A DNA stretch of 64,000 nucleotides from Dendrophyllia cribrosa (lineage: Eukaryota > Cnidaria > Anthozoa > Scleractinia > Dendrophylliidae), in the NCBI GenBank assembly GCA_024195265.1, contig JAJLRJ010000009.1:28012210-28076209 (forward strand), in the 5' to 3' direction. Shown here in pieces: positions 1 to 10,973 of the stretch. Under the pieces are notes generated by a model, which saw nothing but the letters and a program-made list of their open reading frames with translations, ran no database searches and was not told the origin of the DNA. Position 1 is the first letter of the stretch. Every line of letters starts with the position of its first letter. The position numbers and the translations under genes were made by a program.

Positions 1-706
1 TTTCAAACGAAGTTAATGAATTTGTCTACAGTTTGTACTGCACAAGTCTATGACACTATAAATCACTTAAATGTTCCAGGAGAATCGCATATACCATACG
101 TAGACATTAAATGCAATTTACTACATTAACTATATTGTGTGGCCATCTTTGATTACCGGTATTGCATTAAGGCTGGTTTTCACTAGCGCATAAGCATAAG
201 CACAAGCCAACATACGCAGACTCAGTAACATGTTGATCATTAGTTCCAATTGTTTGAACAAAACAGAACAATAGGCACTAATGATCAACACGTTACTGAG
301 TCTGCGTATGTTGGCTTGTGCTTATGCTTATGCGCTAGTGAAAACCAGCCTTTACCCTTGTTGCAAAAGATTGTCGAGTAGAGACTGGGTATCAGTAATG
401 TGGTAGGTTGAGCATGATGGGAAGGAAAGACGCACCTAATCCCCTCTTCCCAGCATGCTCCACGTGTTACCTTTACTAGTACCCAGTACCTAGTCTGTTT
501 TAACCTTTTCCTTTTCCTTTTCTTTTAACCTTTGTTTTAACCTTTTCACTGGGTGTCTGCTTGCGTGAGGTTTGACCAACAATCCTCAACTATTTAACAA
601 CTATTCACCGAAGTGGAGGTGGGTAGTGGTGGATATTTACCGAGCCGCGAACCCACCTACACCTACACCTAGTATATACTGAAACAGTGAGATAATATAA
701 CGAAAA
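1..706. repeat. Left part of duplicated unit 1
   Basis: No gene is seen here. Positions 1-169 and about 352-500 match 56620-56940 nearly base for base, and about 550-706 match 59173-59346, so this is the same segment that lies left of the third CLN3-like copy. It contains a MITE (separate entry), a short CT/TTTTCC-rich stretch near 500-545 and part of a palindromic repeat (about 595-680) that is better preserved at 59220-59315. The unit is cut by the window edge. Confidence 0.8.
170..351. mobile_element. Palindromic MITE with TTA or TTAA target, copy 1
   Basis: This 182-bp element has no coding capacity. Its long terminal inverted repeats start AGGCTGGTTTTCACTAGCGC and continue for about 60 bp, including a repeated CATAAG motif. 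The paralogous site in unit 3 (about 56780-56795) lacks it and keeps one TTA, whereas TTA stands on both sides here, so TTA is a target duplication. A second, almost identical copy lies at 17396-17577. A 3-bp TTA target would suit PIF/Harbinger-type mobilisation, which is an inference. Confidence 0.85.
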
Positions 707-921
707 ATGTAATTTGTGATTACACCGTACTATCATAAATTACTATTTTGCCGGCACGTATCAGGGGTCTGGGGAGGGTGTTAGCGCGCAGTGAGTCATG
801 GGATTCGAGTTTGTAATTTGGAGCCGTTAGTAAGGTGTGACATTCTACGGTCAGCCTTCGCAGTGCTAGGTTCACTTTCGTTTTGTTCACGTTGTCTTAT
901 TCAGTTCGTCGAGTTCTAGTT

Positions 922-1580
922 ATGGATGAGTCTAAAGTTAGAGAGATCGTTGGCAAAGCAACAAAGATCTGCTCTCCCAAATCAAGGTTCTTGTTTCTTC
1001 CTCGATATCCGATCTAAAAAGATCCAGCGAGTCCAACTCGGCCGAGCAAATGTCGGAGATAAAGAAGTTGAAGAGAGACGCTCCCCCTACGTTTAACAAG
1101 AAGAGCAACGAGGACCAGTTTAAAACAGTCAAATCTGTGCTTGAGACAGTACAGGACGCATCTTCTGCGTTGCAGCGCAATGATCTCGCCAAAACCAAGG
1201 AACACTTGGATGAAGGTATGTCTCTGCTTAAAGAGCGCCAGAAATTAATTCTCTTAGCGGACAAGTCGCCGTATGGCTGGAAAACAGCCCTTGAGTATAA
1301 GCATCATGATTTGGCTGAGGATGACGACGACGAGAAGAAGATTTATAGAGCTGAAGCCAGGGCTGCCAAAGCTTCTAAGCGTTTCGCCTCGCGGGTTTCT
1401 CTTTTCCAGCGTCGTGGATCGTCCGCCATGCAGCGTTCGCACCCTACGGTCGCTCATTTTCCTGGTCCTTTGGCAAGGCTTAATGCTCATGTGAGGCTTT
1501 TCGAGTTCCGGACGTCTAGATATTTCATAGTATACTTGCAACTTGGTGCTTACATGTTTTTGTTTACTTGGATGGGCTAG
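922..1580 (+). pseudogene. Gag-like ORF1 of the Ngaro-like element, frameshifted
   Basis: An ATG at 922 opens a short frame (MDESKVREIVGKA...) that stops at about 1016. Coding character then continues in another frame, with an internal ATG at 1050, to the stop at 1580. The 1050 frame is 176 residues, lysine- and glutamate-rich and helical (SVLETVQDASSALQRND..., then an acidic EDDDDEKK stretch), followed by a basic arginine/serine-rich part. This resembles the N-terminal half of Ngaro/DIRS gag proteins. No CCHC zinc knuckle is seen. The simplest reading is one indel near 955-963 plus loss of the gag C-terminus with the deletion that removed RT. The identification comes mainly from position inside the element; the sequence itself is only suggestive. 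Confidence 0.55.
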
Positions 1581-1680
1581 ATTCCCTTTTCACCCATGGT
1601 GGGTTTAGTATGAGAGGCTGTTGTTTATTTATATCGTATGCAACTCGATGTTGCAGAGACTTTGGGGTCTTAAGTTTTTA

Positions 1681-1839
1681 ACCCTTGGTGGGACAGTACC
1701 CTTGATGGGTTATCTGTTACGATTGTTGTGTAATATAAACTAATATTCACCCTTAGTGGGACAGTACCCTTGATGGGTTATATATTTTCCCTAGTGGCAC
1801 AGTACCCTTGATGGGTTTTTTTTTTTTTTTTTTTTTTTA
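1681..1839 (+). repeat. Three short tandem repeats followed by poly-T
   Basis: The phrase ACAGTACCCTTGATGGGTT occurs three times, at about 1693, 1760 and 1799, each preceded by a variant of GTGGGACAG or GTGGCACAG. The last copy runs into about 23 T. The array lies at the point where the RT region should be, between the gag-like and recombinase frames, so it may mark or follow the internal deletion. Confidence 0.8.
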
Positions 1840-2099
1840 TCCGCCCTTGTTGAGCTGTCGTTTGTGTTTATTTTTTTCCTCATATACGAGTTTTGTTGTG
1901 AAATTGATTTTCTTACAGAAACGCTTGTGTATTTGACGCATTTTCGCCTTTGATGCAATTAAATTGTTGACTATTTCTTCTTTACTTTACAGAGCCCTGT
2001 TAGTTTTGTATTGTTATTGTTTGTTATTTGTTTTCTTTTTGTTTTCGGTTTTTTCTTTTAGACATTTTTACTACAGATTTCTGGTGTACTTCTTCTCCG

Positions 2100-3068
2100 A
2101 TGTCGCATGAGGTTGCCTCCTTACTGGAAAAGCTCAAGACAACAGTTATTGCTTCCAGAGCCCCCGGTACTTGTTCGAACTATACGAGGATGTTCAACAG
2201 ATGGAGGTCTTTTGCTACAGAGCGCCTTGGTATCGTTGCAGTTTTTCCTGTGGAGCCCATCAGTTGTGCTTTGTTTCTGCAGTATCTGCTGGATTCAACC
2301 AATTCCGTTTCTTCGATCCACTGCGCGTTCTACGCGTTCAAATGGTTGCATGATCTTGCTGGCGTTCCTTCCCCTACTTCACATCCTACAGTGATTGCAG
2401 TCAAAGAAGGAGCGGTCCGTCTCGCGTCGTCTCCTGTCAGTCATCGGAAAGAGCCACTTGAGGTTGCGCATCTCAGGAAACTAATGGATAAGACTGATCT
2501 GAATGATCTTTTGCAGCTGCGTAGTTTAGTTATGTTTGTCTTAGCCTTTTCAGGCTTTTTAAGATTTTCTGAATTGTCACTTATTCGTGCTAAAGATATT
2601 AAGTTTAGTGATGGCTTTATTTCTATTTTTATTGAGAAGAGCAAAACGGACCAGTTAAGGGATGGTCAGTCAGTTGTAATCGTTAAGTCTTGTTCTAGCC
2701 TGTGCCCCGTGGCTTTGCTTAGATTATATATCAATTCGTCCCATATTTCATTGGATTCAGATGAGTATATTTTTAGACCTATCTCGGCTTCTAAAGGTTG
2801 CAAGCGTTTGGTGTCGGTTAACAAGCCTTTAAGCTATTCTACTTACAGGGAATCTTTCAAGAAATCCTTTCGTGACATTGTCCCGGATATTACTAGCTTC
2901 AGTACTCACTCTGCAAGGTCAGGTGGTGCAACGTCTGCTGCGAAATCTGGAGTTCCTGATAGAAATTTCCAGCGTCATGGCCGTTGGGTTTCGGTTTCCG
3001 CCAAGAACACTTATGTTAAAGACTCTTTAGCTAGTAGATTAGATGTTTCTAAGTCATTGTCACTTTAG
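2100..3068 (+). CDS. Tyrosine recombinase of the Ngaro-like element
   Basis: This 322-residue protein from the ATG at 2100 is a DIRS/Ngaro-type tyrosine recombinase that would integrate a circular DNA intermediate by strand exchange. The N-terminal part (about residues 1-110) is a helical SAM-like core-binding domain. The catalytic domain shows the expected residues: Arg in FSGFLRFSEL, the H-x-x-R motif in HSARSGGATS, the second His/Trp in HGRW and the nucleophile Tyr in NTYVKDS, in the right order and spacing. The frame is open 24 codons further upstream (to 2028), but that stretch is T-rich and looks like a polypyrimidine/splice-acceptor region, so I prefer 2100. The frame is intact. It lies directly before B1. 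Confidence 0.88.
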   Translation: MSHEVASLLEKLKTTVIASRAPGTCSNYTRMFNRWRSFATERLGIVAVFPVEPISCALFLQYLLDSTNSVSSIHCAFYAFKWLHDLAGVPSPTSHPTVIAVKEGAVRLASSPVSHRKEPLEVAHLRKLMDKTDLNDLLQLRSLVMFVLAFSGFLRFSELSLIRAKDIKFSDGFISIFIEKSKTDQLRDGQSVVIVKSCSSLCPVALLRLYINSSHISLDSDEYIFRPISASKGCKRLVSVNKPLSYSTYRESFKKSFRDIVPDITSFSTHSARSGGATSAAKSGVPDRNFQRHGRWVSVSAKNTYVKDSLASRLDVSKSLSL

Positions 3069-3352
3069 CTCAAGCCCTTTCTTTTATCTCTATCGGTGGC
3101 TTGGCTGGCACACGCGCCCATATCTGACAACTGTTGTTTTCTGTGTACCGGTTGAGTAGTGGAGGCAAAATATGTAATTTGTGATTACACCGTACTATCA
3201 TAAATTATTATTTTGCCGGCACGTATCAGGGGTCTGGGGAGGGTGTTAGCGCGCAGTGAGTCATGGGATTCGAGTTTGTAATTTGGAGCCGTTAGTAAGG
3301 TGTGACATTCTACGGTCAGCCTTCGCAGTGCTAGGTTCACTTTCGTTTTGTT

Positions 3353-3610
3353 TTCATTTATTTCTAATCAGGTTTAACTATGCTTAGCTATTGTTAATTG
3401 CGTGTTTATGGATGTTTATAGTTTAGTTTAGTTTTTACCATACCCTAAAACCCCAAGGGTTGCACCACTGCTTTGGTCGGGGGTACACGTTCCCCGTGTT
3501 TTTTCCACTTGCTGGTTTTTTGGGGTTTTCGTGTCCGGCTTTGGTGCTTTAATTTTCGCTAGATGCTTTGTAGTTGTGTTTATTTGCTTATACGATTAAT
3601 AAATGGCACT
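3353..3610 (+). other. Non-coding tail between A2 and B2 of the Ngaro-like element
   Basis: No reading frame is seen. The stretch contains a GGGGTTTT-type purine/pyrimidine run and AATAAA near 3597, which could serve as the polyadenylation signal of the element's transcript. Its position between A2 and B2 is where terminal regulatory sequence is expected in split-repeat elements. Confidence 0.5.
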
Positions 3611-3686
3611 GTGGCTTGGCTGGCACACGCGCCCATATCTGACAACTGTTGTTTTCTGTGTACCGGTTGAGTAGTGGAGGCAAAAT

Positions 3687-4020
3687 TGATGCTTTTTAAC
3701 TCATTTATTCCTGTCAACGATTACAATTTTCGCGCGCAAATTGCTGGGAGGTGAATAGCACTTGCTATTCCGAGTTTCAGTAGCCAATCAGAGCGCGCCA
3801 ACAATGCTATCCACTGTTTTAGTATATACCAACATGCGCTATCACCCACCGTTTGACAGGTAGGATAATAGTCAAAGATAACAGATGATAGTTTAGGATC
3901 AAAACTCTCACCCCAGCTATATATCAACGACTATCATGCGCTGTTTGACCAGGCCCCGGATGTTGAAAAGGTGGATGGCGCTATCCACCGGATAAATCAC
4001 TATCCAGTAGATAAGCATTA
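3687..4020. repeat. Dispersed palindromic repeat block, interrupted MITE left half
   Basis: Positions 3687-3951 match about 19210-19388 and 59347-59612. They are rich in short inverted motifs (TGATAG, CTATCA) and contain an AATCAGAGCGCGCCAACA-type segment. From 3952 begins a MITE with terminal GGCCCC and the internal palindrome GGATAAATCACTATCCAGT. Its other half lies at 7436-7528, because the composite 4021-7435 is inserted in its centre. The intact version is at 19389-19547. Confidence 0.8.
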
Positions 4021-4956
4021 TTAACTGGCTCGTCGCTCTGCGACGAGTCAGTTCTTAAAATACCCTTTTTTTTTTTTCTGTCGTGTCACCTGCCCCGGGA
4101 ATCGATTTTGCTGCGGCCAACACCGTACCTAGTTTACTTCCGGTTTTCCGAAATCAGTGATGTCATCTAAAAGACAATTTTTGGACCCCACGCGCGAGGC
4201 AAAGGGAAATTCCCGCATGTGGCAAATGCTTTTCTGAGCTTATAATACATCCTCCCGCTACCACAGTTGAACTAGTTGAATATGAGGATATTATGTCAGT
4301 TTTCAGTCGGTTCACAAGGCGAACTGAAAACCATAGGAAAAGGAATTTGTAAACAACCTCGTTCGGCTACGGTTCACATAATTAAAAAAATTTGTATGAT
4401 ATTAATTATTTAATATATTGCGTGAACCGTTGTGAACCGTTAAATTTTCATTCTCAGTGTTTGTGAACCGTATGAAATCAAACTTGACTTCGCTGTAAAC
4501 CGTATAGATGTTAGTTATTTAGGCATTTTAAAAGGCTCTGTGCTTTCACGCACTAAGTATTTTTAGAACTGCGATATAACGCTGATATTATTGTCACGCA
4601 ATGCGTGATGTACAGTTGTCGCGCACGAATACACCTCATAATTGATTAGCTCTAATTGCTGGATTTCGCTTTTTTACGCTTTTTCACAATGTGATTAAAC
4701 ATGTACAATGTCTTCCGAAAAAATTATTTGGATCCCATTTTTTATCGCGGAGTTATAGTAATCCGAAATCATAGACAATCTCGGACAGAACTCGTTGAGA
4801 CAGTAGTGTTTCCGCGCGCAAGACAACCGTTAGTGTAATATCCTGTCAAAAATCACATTTATCGAAGCCCTTCTCTCCCTCCTCCGTTCAATGTTGCTTT
4901 AGAAGGGTTGCTCAGAGACCAAGGACACTTTTTGAGTATGTACAACATTGTTTGGG

Positions 4957-4957
4957 T

Positions 4958-4987
<30 letters not shown>
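4957..4987 (+). repeat. Poly-G tract
   Basis: About 31 consecutive G lie within the first module of the composite insertion. Such a run can form a G-quadruplex and its length is unreliable in assemblies. Confidence 0.9.
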
Positions 4988-4988
<1 letters not shown>

Positions 4989-5212
4989 AGGGGGAGGTAG
5001 ATATGATAATTCCTTTTAAATGCTAAGAAATGCTCACAATTTGTCTATAGACTGTTTTATGTTTTTTTAAGGTTGTTATTAATTCTTAATAAATACTTTT
5101 TTAGGTGCAACTTGAAAATCAGGTTTAAGCTTGTTAATAACAACCTTAAAAAACCTTAAAATACCCTTTTTAACTGGCTCGTCGCTCTGCGACGAGTCAG
5201 TTCCTAAAATAC

Positions 5213-5243
<31 letters not shown>

Positions 5244-7068
5244 CCCTGTCGGGTCACCTGCCCCGGGAATCGATTTTGCTGCGGCCAACACCGTAACTAG
5301 TTTACTTCCGTTTTTCAGAAATCAGTGATGTCATCTAAAAGACAATTTACAATTGAAATATTTACCGTTCTAATGTCGACGGAATTGTTAAACATTAAAT
5401 CGCTGTCATTTCAGAATGTGTTCTATTTCTGCTAAAAGGAAAGCGGGTTGAACTTTTCTAACCAAATCAATTGTCAAACAGTTGAGTTTAGATCGAAAAA
5501 CACGTCCCGGCAAGTCAACTGCTAATTAAACAATTCTCAAGCATTACGCCATGGAGTCACGTTGAAATTCCAAACATCTCGAATTTATGTCACGCTATGG
5601 TCGGCTGTTAATTATTTGATCGATCATGTTGATATTGTTAATTTATTCGAAATCCTATCATCGATTCTCCAAAATGCCTGTGTCTGAACGATCCTGATTC
5701 CTTGTAGTAGGTGGTTTCAAGGATTTTAAAGCGAAAAAAATATACAAAGTTCTAAACTTATGTTTTTGCTAACAGTACAGAGCCGATCAGAGAAAAAATA
5801 TAGACCTGAAATAATTGTAGCCTGCAAAGGGATGGACAATTTTATATTTGTCGGCGGGGAGGGGGGGGGGGGGGGGTGGTAGCGAGCGTGTTGGGCAATT
5901 TTTCTTATAATGATTTTTTTTTCCGTCTTGATGTTGTACAATAATTTTTTTTCGGGATTGTTCCATACCCTTTTTCCTTTAGCTTGCTGTGCATTACTTT
6001 TTTTCTTTACTCTTGCTGTACAGCAATTTTTTTTTGGTAATTGCCGAACTCCCCATCCACCCCCCCCCCCCCCCCCCCCCCCCCCCACCCCGCCTCCCCG
6101 CCCTTAACAATAAAATAGTCCGTCCTTAAGGAGTGCTTGAAACGGGCTGTGGAATGAAAATGAAAATGTGGACTGGACTGTGCATATTAATAGATTCTAG
6201 ATTGTATATTGTGGAATGCTAATATAAAACTGTAAAATAATAACTGGGTGGAACTGAGACCAAACGAGCCAGTTTCGAAGCCCATCGGGCTCCTTGTTTC
6301 TGTCGTGTCACCTGCCCCGGGAATCGATTTTGCTGCGGCCAACACCGTACCTAGTTTACTTCCGGTTTTCAGAAATGGCGTAATCAGTGATGTCAGCAAC
6401 TATAATTCAAATATTTACCGTTCTAATTTCGACGGAATTGTTAATAATTAAATTTCTGTGATTTTCGGATGTGATCTATTTCTGGTAAAAGGAAAGTGAG
6501 TTGAATTTATCTAACCAAATCAATTGTCAAACAGTCGAGTTTAGATCGAATAAATCGTTGAATATAACACGTCCCGGCACGTCACAGAACTGCTGAGTAA
6601 ACAATTTTACAAGCATTACTCCGTGCAGTCACGTTCAAATTCCACACATCTCGTATTCATGTCACGCTATTTGATCGATCATGTTGATATTGTTAATTTA
6701 TTCGAAACCCGATCACCGATTCTCCAAAATGCCTGTGTTTAAACAATCCTGATTCCTTCCTTTTAAAGCGAAAAAAATATACAAAGTTCTAAACTTATGT
6801 TTTTTCTAACAGTACCGAGCCGATCAGAGAAAAAAAATATAGACCTGAAACTGTAGCCTACTAAAGGGGGGTGTGGGGTGGGGGGGTGGGTGCAGGTGGC
6901 GGGTGTTGGGCAATTTTTCTGATCATGAATTTTTTTTCCGTCTTGATGTTGTGCAAGAATTTTTTTCGGGATTGCTCCATACCTTTTTTTTCCTTTCGCT
7001 CGCTGTGCATTATTTTTTTTTCTTTACTTTTGCTGTGCAGGAATTTGTTTTTAGCATTTGCCCACCCC

Positions 7069-7272
<204 letters not shown>

Positions 7273-7438
7273 CCCTCTTAACAATAAAATGGTCCGTCCC
7301 TAAGGAGTGCTTGGACTGTGCATATTGATAGATTCTAGATTGTATATTGTGACTTGCTAATATAAAACTCTAAAGTGAAAACCGGGTGGAAACTGAGGCC
7401 AAACGAGCCAGTTTCGAAGCCCATCGGGCTCCTTGTTA

Positions 7439-8240
7439 ACAATTAAACCAATCGATCAGTCGGCGTTATCCACTGGAAAGTGGTTTATCCGGTGGATAGC
7501 GCTATTCACCTTTTGAACAACCGGGGCCAGGGCTTTACTCCTACTATTGAACTTATCTTGAATACGAGCTTTTTTCAATAATTACGACTTCATCAAAAAT
7601 AGGGATCAGACTAGAAGTAGCCTCACAGATTTACTGTTAACCACCGCTTTTTTTACAAAACTGCATAATTTTTACAGCAAATAAAACGTAACTGAAATCA
7701 AATTTCATAATAATGCCAATAACAAGAAAACTCCCATGAATTAAGAAAAAGCAAGGATCCAGCATCTCTGCTTCCCAACACATAATATATGTCCGCAATA
7801 AGGTAACTGACGTAACTTGAACGGTGTAATATTTTAATTACACTCCTACCTCCAGGCCCCACAACGGTCACTCCCGACAAAACGTAAACACGATCGACTG
7901 CATGGACCCAGAATTATTACATAAGGACCTTAGGTGCATTAAGTTGAGGGTACACTACAAAATGTACCATGATTTCAGGGTTGAGTTTTCGTGACACCTT
8001 TTTCGCCGAATCATTGACAAATGCCTTTTTACCGATACGGCAGCCATCTTGATTTTGCTCGTTGGGCATCCCATAATAACCATTCAAATGGTCGTTATGG
8101 GATGCCCAGGGGGGCAATTTCAATATGGCTGTCATGCCGGTTAAAAGGTCTATTCAGTTGAAAGCTCTCAGTAGTGCAGAATTTTGGCGTATTGCTGTTT
8201 GGTACTTTAATTTATAAGGTAAAGGGATGAAATTTGTCTT
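7439..8240. other. 3' flank of CLN3-like copy 1, no gene
   Basis: After the right half of the split MITE (to 7528) the sequence matches 19790-20262 and 59870-60560. No supported gene is seen. About 8040-8110 contains a short inverted pair around CATTCAAATGGTCGTTATGG. On the minus strand an ATTAAA-type signal lies just beyond the CLN3 stop (TTTAAT at about 8208-8213), a candidate poly(A) signal. Confidence 0.6.
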
Positions 8241-10973
8241 TTATAACACGCAAGCCGTAGATGGATCCCATGCAGTCGATGACCTTGTAGAACAAGCAAG
8301 CTCAGAAAATTTCAGCAGACAGTGTTCTCGCAATGCAGATTCTGTCTGTAAACCGATCAGTGCAACAACTATCAGTCCACTCCACAACGAACCGGTCAAC
8401 ATTGCGCGACAAAACCTTTTCTCTGCCACACCGAGGCCTTCACCTGCAAGTAGGAAATTGTTAGGGAATATCACTCCAGCCAAGAAGCTGTTGACCATAA
8501 CAATTATAACAGCCATATAAAAATGCAAAAGAAACCGAAACCAAGAGACCAACACCATAAAGACCAGGATAAACACATTAAACAAAACAAGAATCCACGT
8601 TCTTCTGACAACAAACTTATCCCCCAAACCACACAAAGAAAGGTACCCGATATAAGGCCTTCCAAGAAGTTCTCCAACTCCAGACGCTAGCACGTACAAC
8701 AAATATTGATTTCTTGGGATGACAGGAGCGTCAGTAAACGCTATGGTTGTCGCCACGCCACTTATAATTAAATGCTTGCAAAAAATGCTTTCAAAGAGTC
8801 CAGTGAAGAGTGGTAGTGTCTGCCATGCCAGAGACAACATGTCAGTATATGAGAGTTTGGGTGGCTCAGGAATGTCAGCGGAATCGGAATCAATCGGGCT
8901 GTAAGGGATTTCTTTGAAAGACGTCGGGTTAGAATTTGGTCGACCAGTTTTGTTGCTTGGTTCTTTAATTGCGATGTAGGAGATCGGAAATAAGATCCAC
9001 AACGATGTGACCAGAAGAAGTGACACTTCTGGTGACAAACAAGCCAACATGGTCAGACCTATGAAAAAATTGGAACAAGAAATAAAAAAAGAAATTAATG
9101 ATATCGAAATAAAGGAAATTCTAACTGAATTGTTAAATGAAAGCTTTTCGAAAGCTGACCGAAAGCTACCCATGGCGCACGGTTAGACTATCAACCAATC
9201 AGAGCACGCGCTTTTCTTGAGTTATACTTAGACTGGCGATTTTTTGTGCAATTTTTGTCGCACTTTTCGGTGCAATTTTTGTCGCGCGCAAGTTGCATTT
9301 GCAAATGGCGTGTGTAAACTAGCGGCGATTTCAGTGCGATTTGGGAGCGATTTGTCGCGCGATGTTGCGGAGGTTTCAAACATTTTCGAAACCCGATGCA
9401 ACTTTAGGAAATCACAGCAAATCAAAGCAAGTGTCGTACCCGAATCGCACAGGAAATCGCCGCTAGTTTACACTTGCGACAAAAGTTGCATTGGGGAGCG
9501 CGACAAAAATCGCATGTGTAAACGGGCCTTTATAACTGCAAGTATAGTTTCTTTATTTATTTGACCCCAGGATTGGAAGTCAATTTTGCTTAAGTTTTAC
9601 ATTTTCTTGGTGGGTAAAATTGTCGATCCTTTGGCTCTGTTACCGTGAATTCCTGTAAGAATTTAAAATAATTGTAACGGTCCTTCTTTGATTCATATGT
9701 CCATCAAATTCAACTTTGACCGTCTGGGATGAAATTAGCCTGCGAACACAGCCGCACCTCCGGCCCCCGGGGGGGGGAGGGTACTCAACAAAGTTTTGTA
9801 CGGGGATGCTCCGCCTCGAGGTCCAAACCCTTACCCTTTCATATACCGTTTTTGACAGAAAAGGTACCCCTTTTATATACCTTTCATTGAAAATGGTACC
9901 CCTTTCATATACCTTTCGTTGAAAATGGTACCCCATATAGCCTTAACGTGCGTCTGTTTGATATATTTTGAAAGGCCCTTTAATTTATAATACTAAAATT
10001 GCAGTTTTCTCTACCTTTTTTATGCTTCAACTCGTGTTTTCGCTACCATTTCCTATTCTTCGTGAAATCCCTACCTTTTCACATACTTCAACTTGTGAAA
10101 TCCCGACCCTTTCATATACCTCCAGCCTTAAAAAGGTACCCCTTTCGGGCGGAGCATCTTATAGGGAGTACCCCCCCCCCCCCCCACCCTGGGCTCCGGC
10201 CCCTAGGGGCGGCCGGGAGCGGTGAGAGGCGGCTGTATTCGCAGGCTGGGATGAAATGCGTTGAGTCGCATGTTATTGGTAACCGCTGTAAGAACTGAAA
10301 GCTTCCCGGCACTTTTAGCACTTTCTTGTGAGGCTTCTTATTTCATAACTTTTGTGTCTGCGAGTAAAACCTGTATGTTTCTCAGCATTTCCAGCCTTGT
10401 CAGGCCAGATATCTGGTCGTACGTTACGAACCTTGGAAATCTCGCAATGTACCTGTGTAACGTTAATTGGACAAAGTAATGCTTACCTATGTAAGACAAA
10501 GGCCCTGCCAGATATGCGAATCCTGAGCCAAGAGCATAGCTGTTTATGGTGCTCCCTCCATAGAATGCGGTTAAGGGATAAAATACGGTCTCTGTAGTGC
10601 CGTAACCGAATGACACCATACACACTCCTATTAACTTCACTTCAGGCTCATGAGCGAGTGAGGTTATCAACATTCCACTGACAGATATGGTAGTAATTGC
10701 ACAAGCTGCCACGGAAACCGATATTTTTTGAAAGAGGTATGGATAGACAACACTCATCAGCCATGCAGGGGCAACTGCAGCTAATAAAACCACAGATGTT
10801 GGGATCTCTGTGGCTTCTAATATGTCTTGACTGGCGCTGATGTTGATGGAGAAAAAGAAATCTACCAGGAAGCCAATCACACAAAATGCCACACTTGTTC
10901 TCGTTTTAATCTTTGGACTGGTATCAAGTTCTTCGGCTGTCAAACTGTCGTCTTCCGAGTCATTTTCCATCAT
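8241..10973 (-). CDS. CLN3-like: CLN3 (battenin) family lysosomal membrane protein, copy 1
   Basis: Two exons on the minus strand: 10973-10487 and 9058-8241, with intron 10486-9059 (donor GTAAGC, acceptor TTTTTCATAG, phase 1). The joined frame is 434 residues; human CLN3 has 438. Homology shows as the N-terminal ASQDIL after the first membrane segment, then TAFYGGSTINSYALGSG...GPLSYIG, and the C-terminal WFRFLLHFYMAVI and AEKRFCRAM stretches. About ten hydrophobic segments follow an acidic cytosolic N-terminus (residues 1-22). A hydrophilic loop lies near residues 190-225, as in CLN3. Family knowledge: CLN3 is a multispanning lysosomal protein needed for clearance of glycerophosphodiesters and is mutated in Batten disease. 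The luminal insert after TM1 is shorter than in vertebrates, and the C-terminal CaaX box is absent (the protein ends TACVL). The start is the first Met of the exon. Confidence 0.88.
9231..9529. repeat. Old MITE in the CLN3 intron, copy 1
   Basis: This is an imperfect palindrome of about 300 bp. The left end has GACTGGCGATTTTTTGTGC and the right end has CGCATGTGTAAACGGGCC, with internal copies of GTCGCGCG and GCGATTT in both orientations. The same element sits at 21677-21974 and 61518-61829, so it inserted before the gene triplicated. The short reading frames across it are chance. Confidence 0.6.
9737..10247. repeat. Foldback hairpin split by an inserted MITE
   Basis: The outer arms (GCCTGCGAA... 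and ...TTCGCAGGC) belong to an 83-bp GC-rich foldback that is intact at 23648-23730 and 62037-62119. Here a 426-bp element (9768-10193) has inserted into its loop, with CTCCGGCCCC repeated on both sides (9758-9767 and 10194-10203). It lies inside the CLN3 intron. Confidence 0.8.
9768..10193. mobile_element. hAT-like MITE with GGGTACTC termini
   Basis: The terminal inverted repeats consist of a C/G-run followed by GGGTACTC (left, about 9790) and GAGTACCC (right, about 10165). Inside is a short tandem array, about 9838-9935 and again near 10080-10145, of the phrase GGTACCCCTTTCATATACC at roughly 30-35 bp periodicity. The 8-10 bp target duplication fits hAT-type transposition. There is no coding capacity. 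It is absent from units 2 and 3. Confidence 0.75.

Larger units (their letters stand above)
707..3686 (+). mobile_element. Ngaro-like (DIRS order) element with split direct repeats, lacking reverse transcriptase
   Basis: The element has the A1 - body - B1A2 - B2 arrangement of split direct repeats: A1 at 707-887, B1 at 3096-3171, A2 at 3172-3352 and B2 at 3611-3686. A1/A2 are 181 bp and B1/B2 are 76 bp, nearly identical. Split direct repeats together with a tyrosine recombinase are diagnostic of Ngaro/PAT-type DIRS retroelements. The empty site in unit 3 (around 59345) shows clean insertion without target duplication, as expected for recombinase-mediated integration. A gag-like reading frame (922-1580) and a tyrosine recombinase (2100-3068) are present. 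The reverse transcriptase and RNase H expected between them are absent, so at about 3.0 kb this copy is internally deleted and probably depends on a full-length relative. It is private to unit 1. Confidence 0.88.

Noticed and set aside
2100..3068. Crypton transposon as an alternative for the tyrosine recombinase.
   Set aside because: Cryptons lack split direct repeats and gag-like frames; A1-B1A2-B2 repeats point to Ngaro/DIRS.
8227..8904. Plus-strand frames antisense to CLN3 exon 2 (also at 20687-21350 and 60548-61225).
   Set aside because: They are shadows of the coding strand, conserved only because the exon is.
8241..9173. First impression of a generic MFS sugar or folate transporter (SLC46-like) for the membrane protein.
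   Set aside because: After joining exon 1 and exon 2, the length (434) and several stretches (ASQDIL, TAFYGGSTINS, GPLSYIG, WFRFLLHFY, EKRFCRAM) follow CLN3 from end to end; MFS signature motifs are not seen.
9231..9564. Small conserved protein in the CLN3 intron (frames of about 76-110 codons in all three units).
   Set aside because: The frames differ by indels between units and lie on a palindromic repeat.
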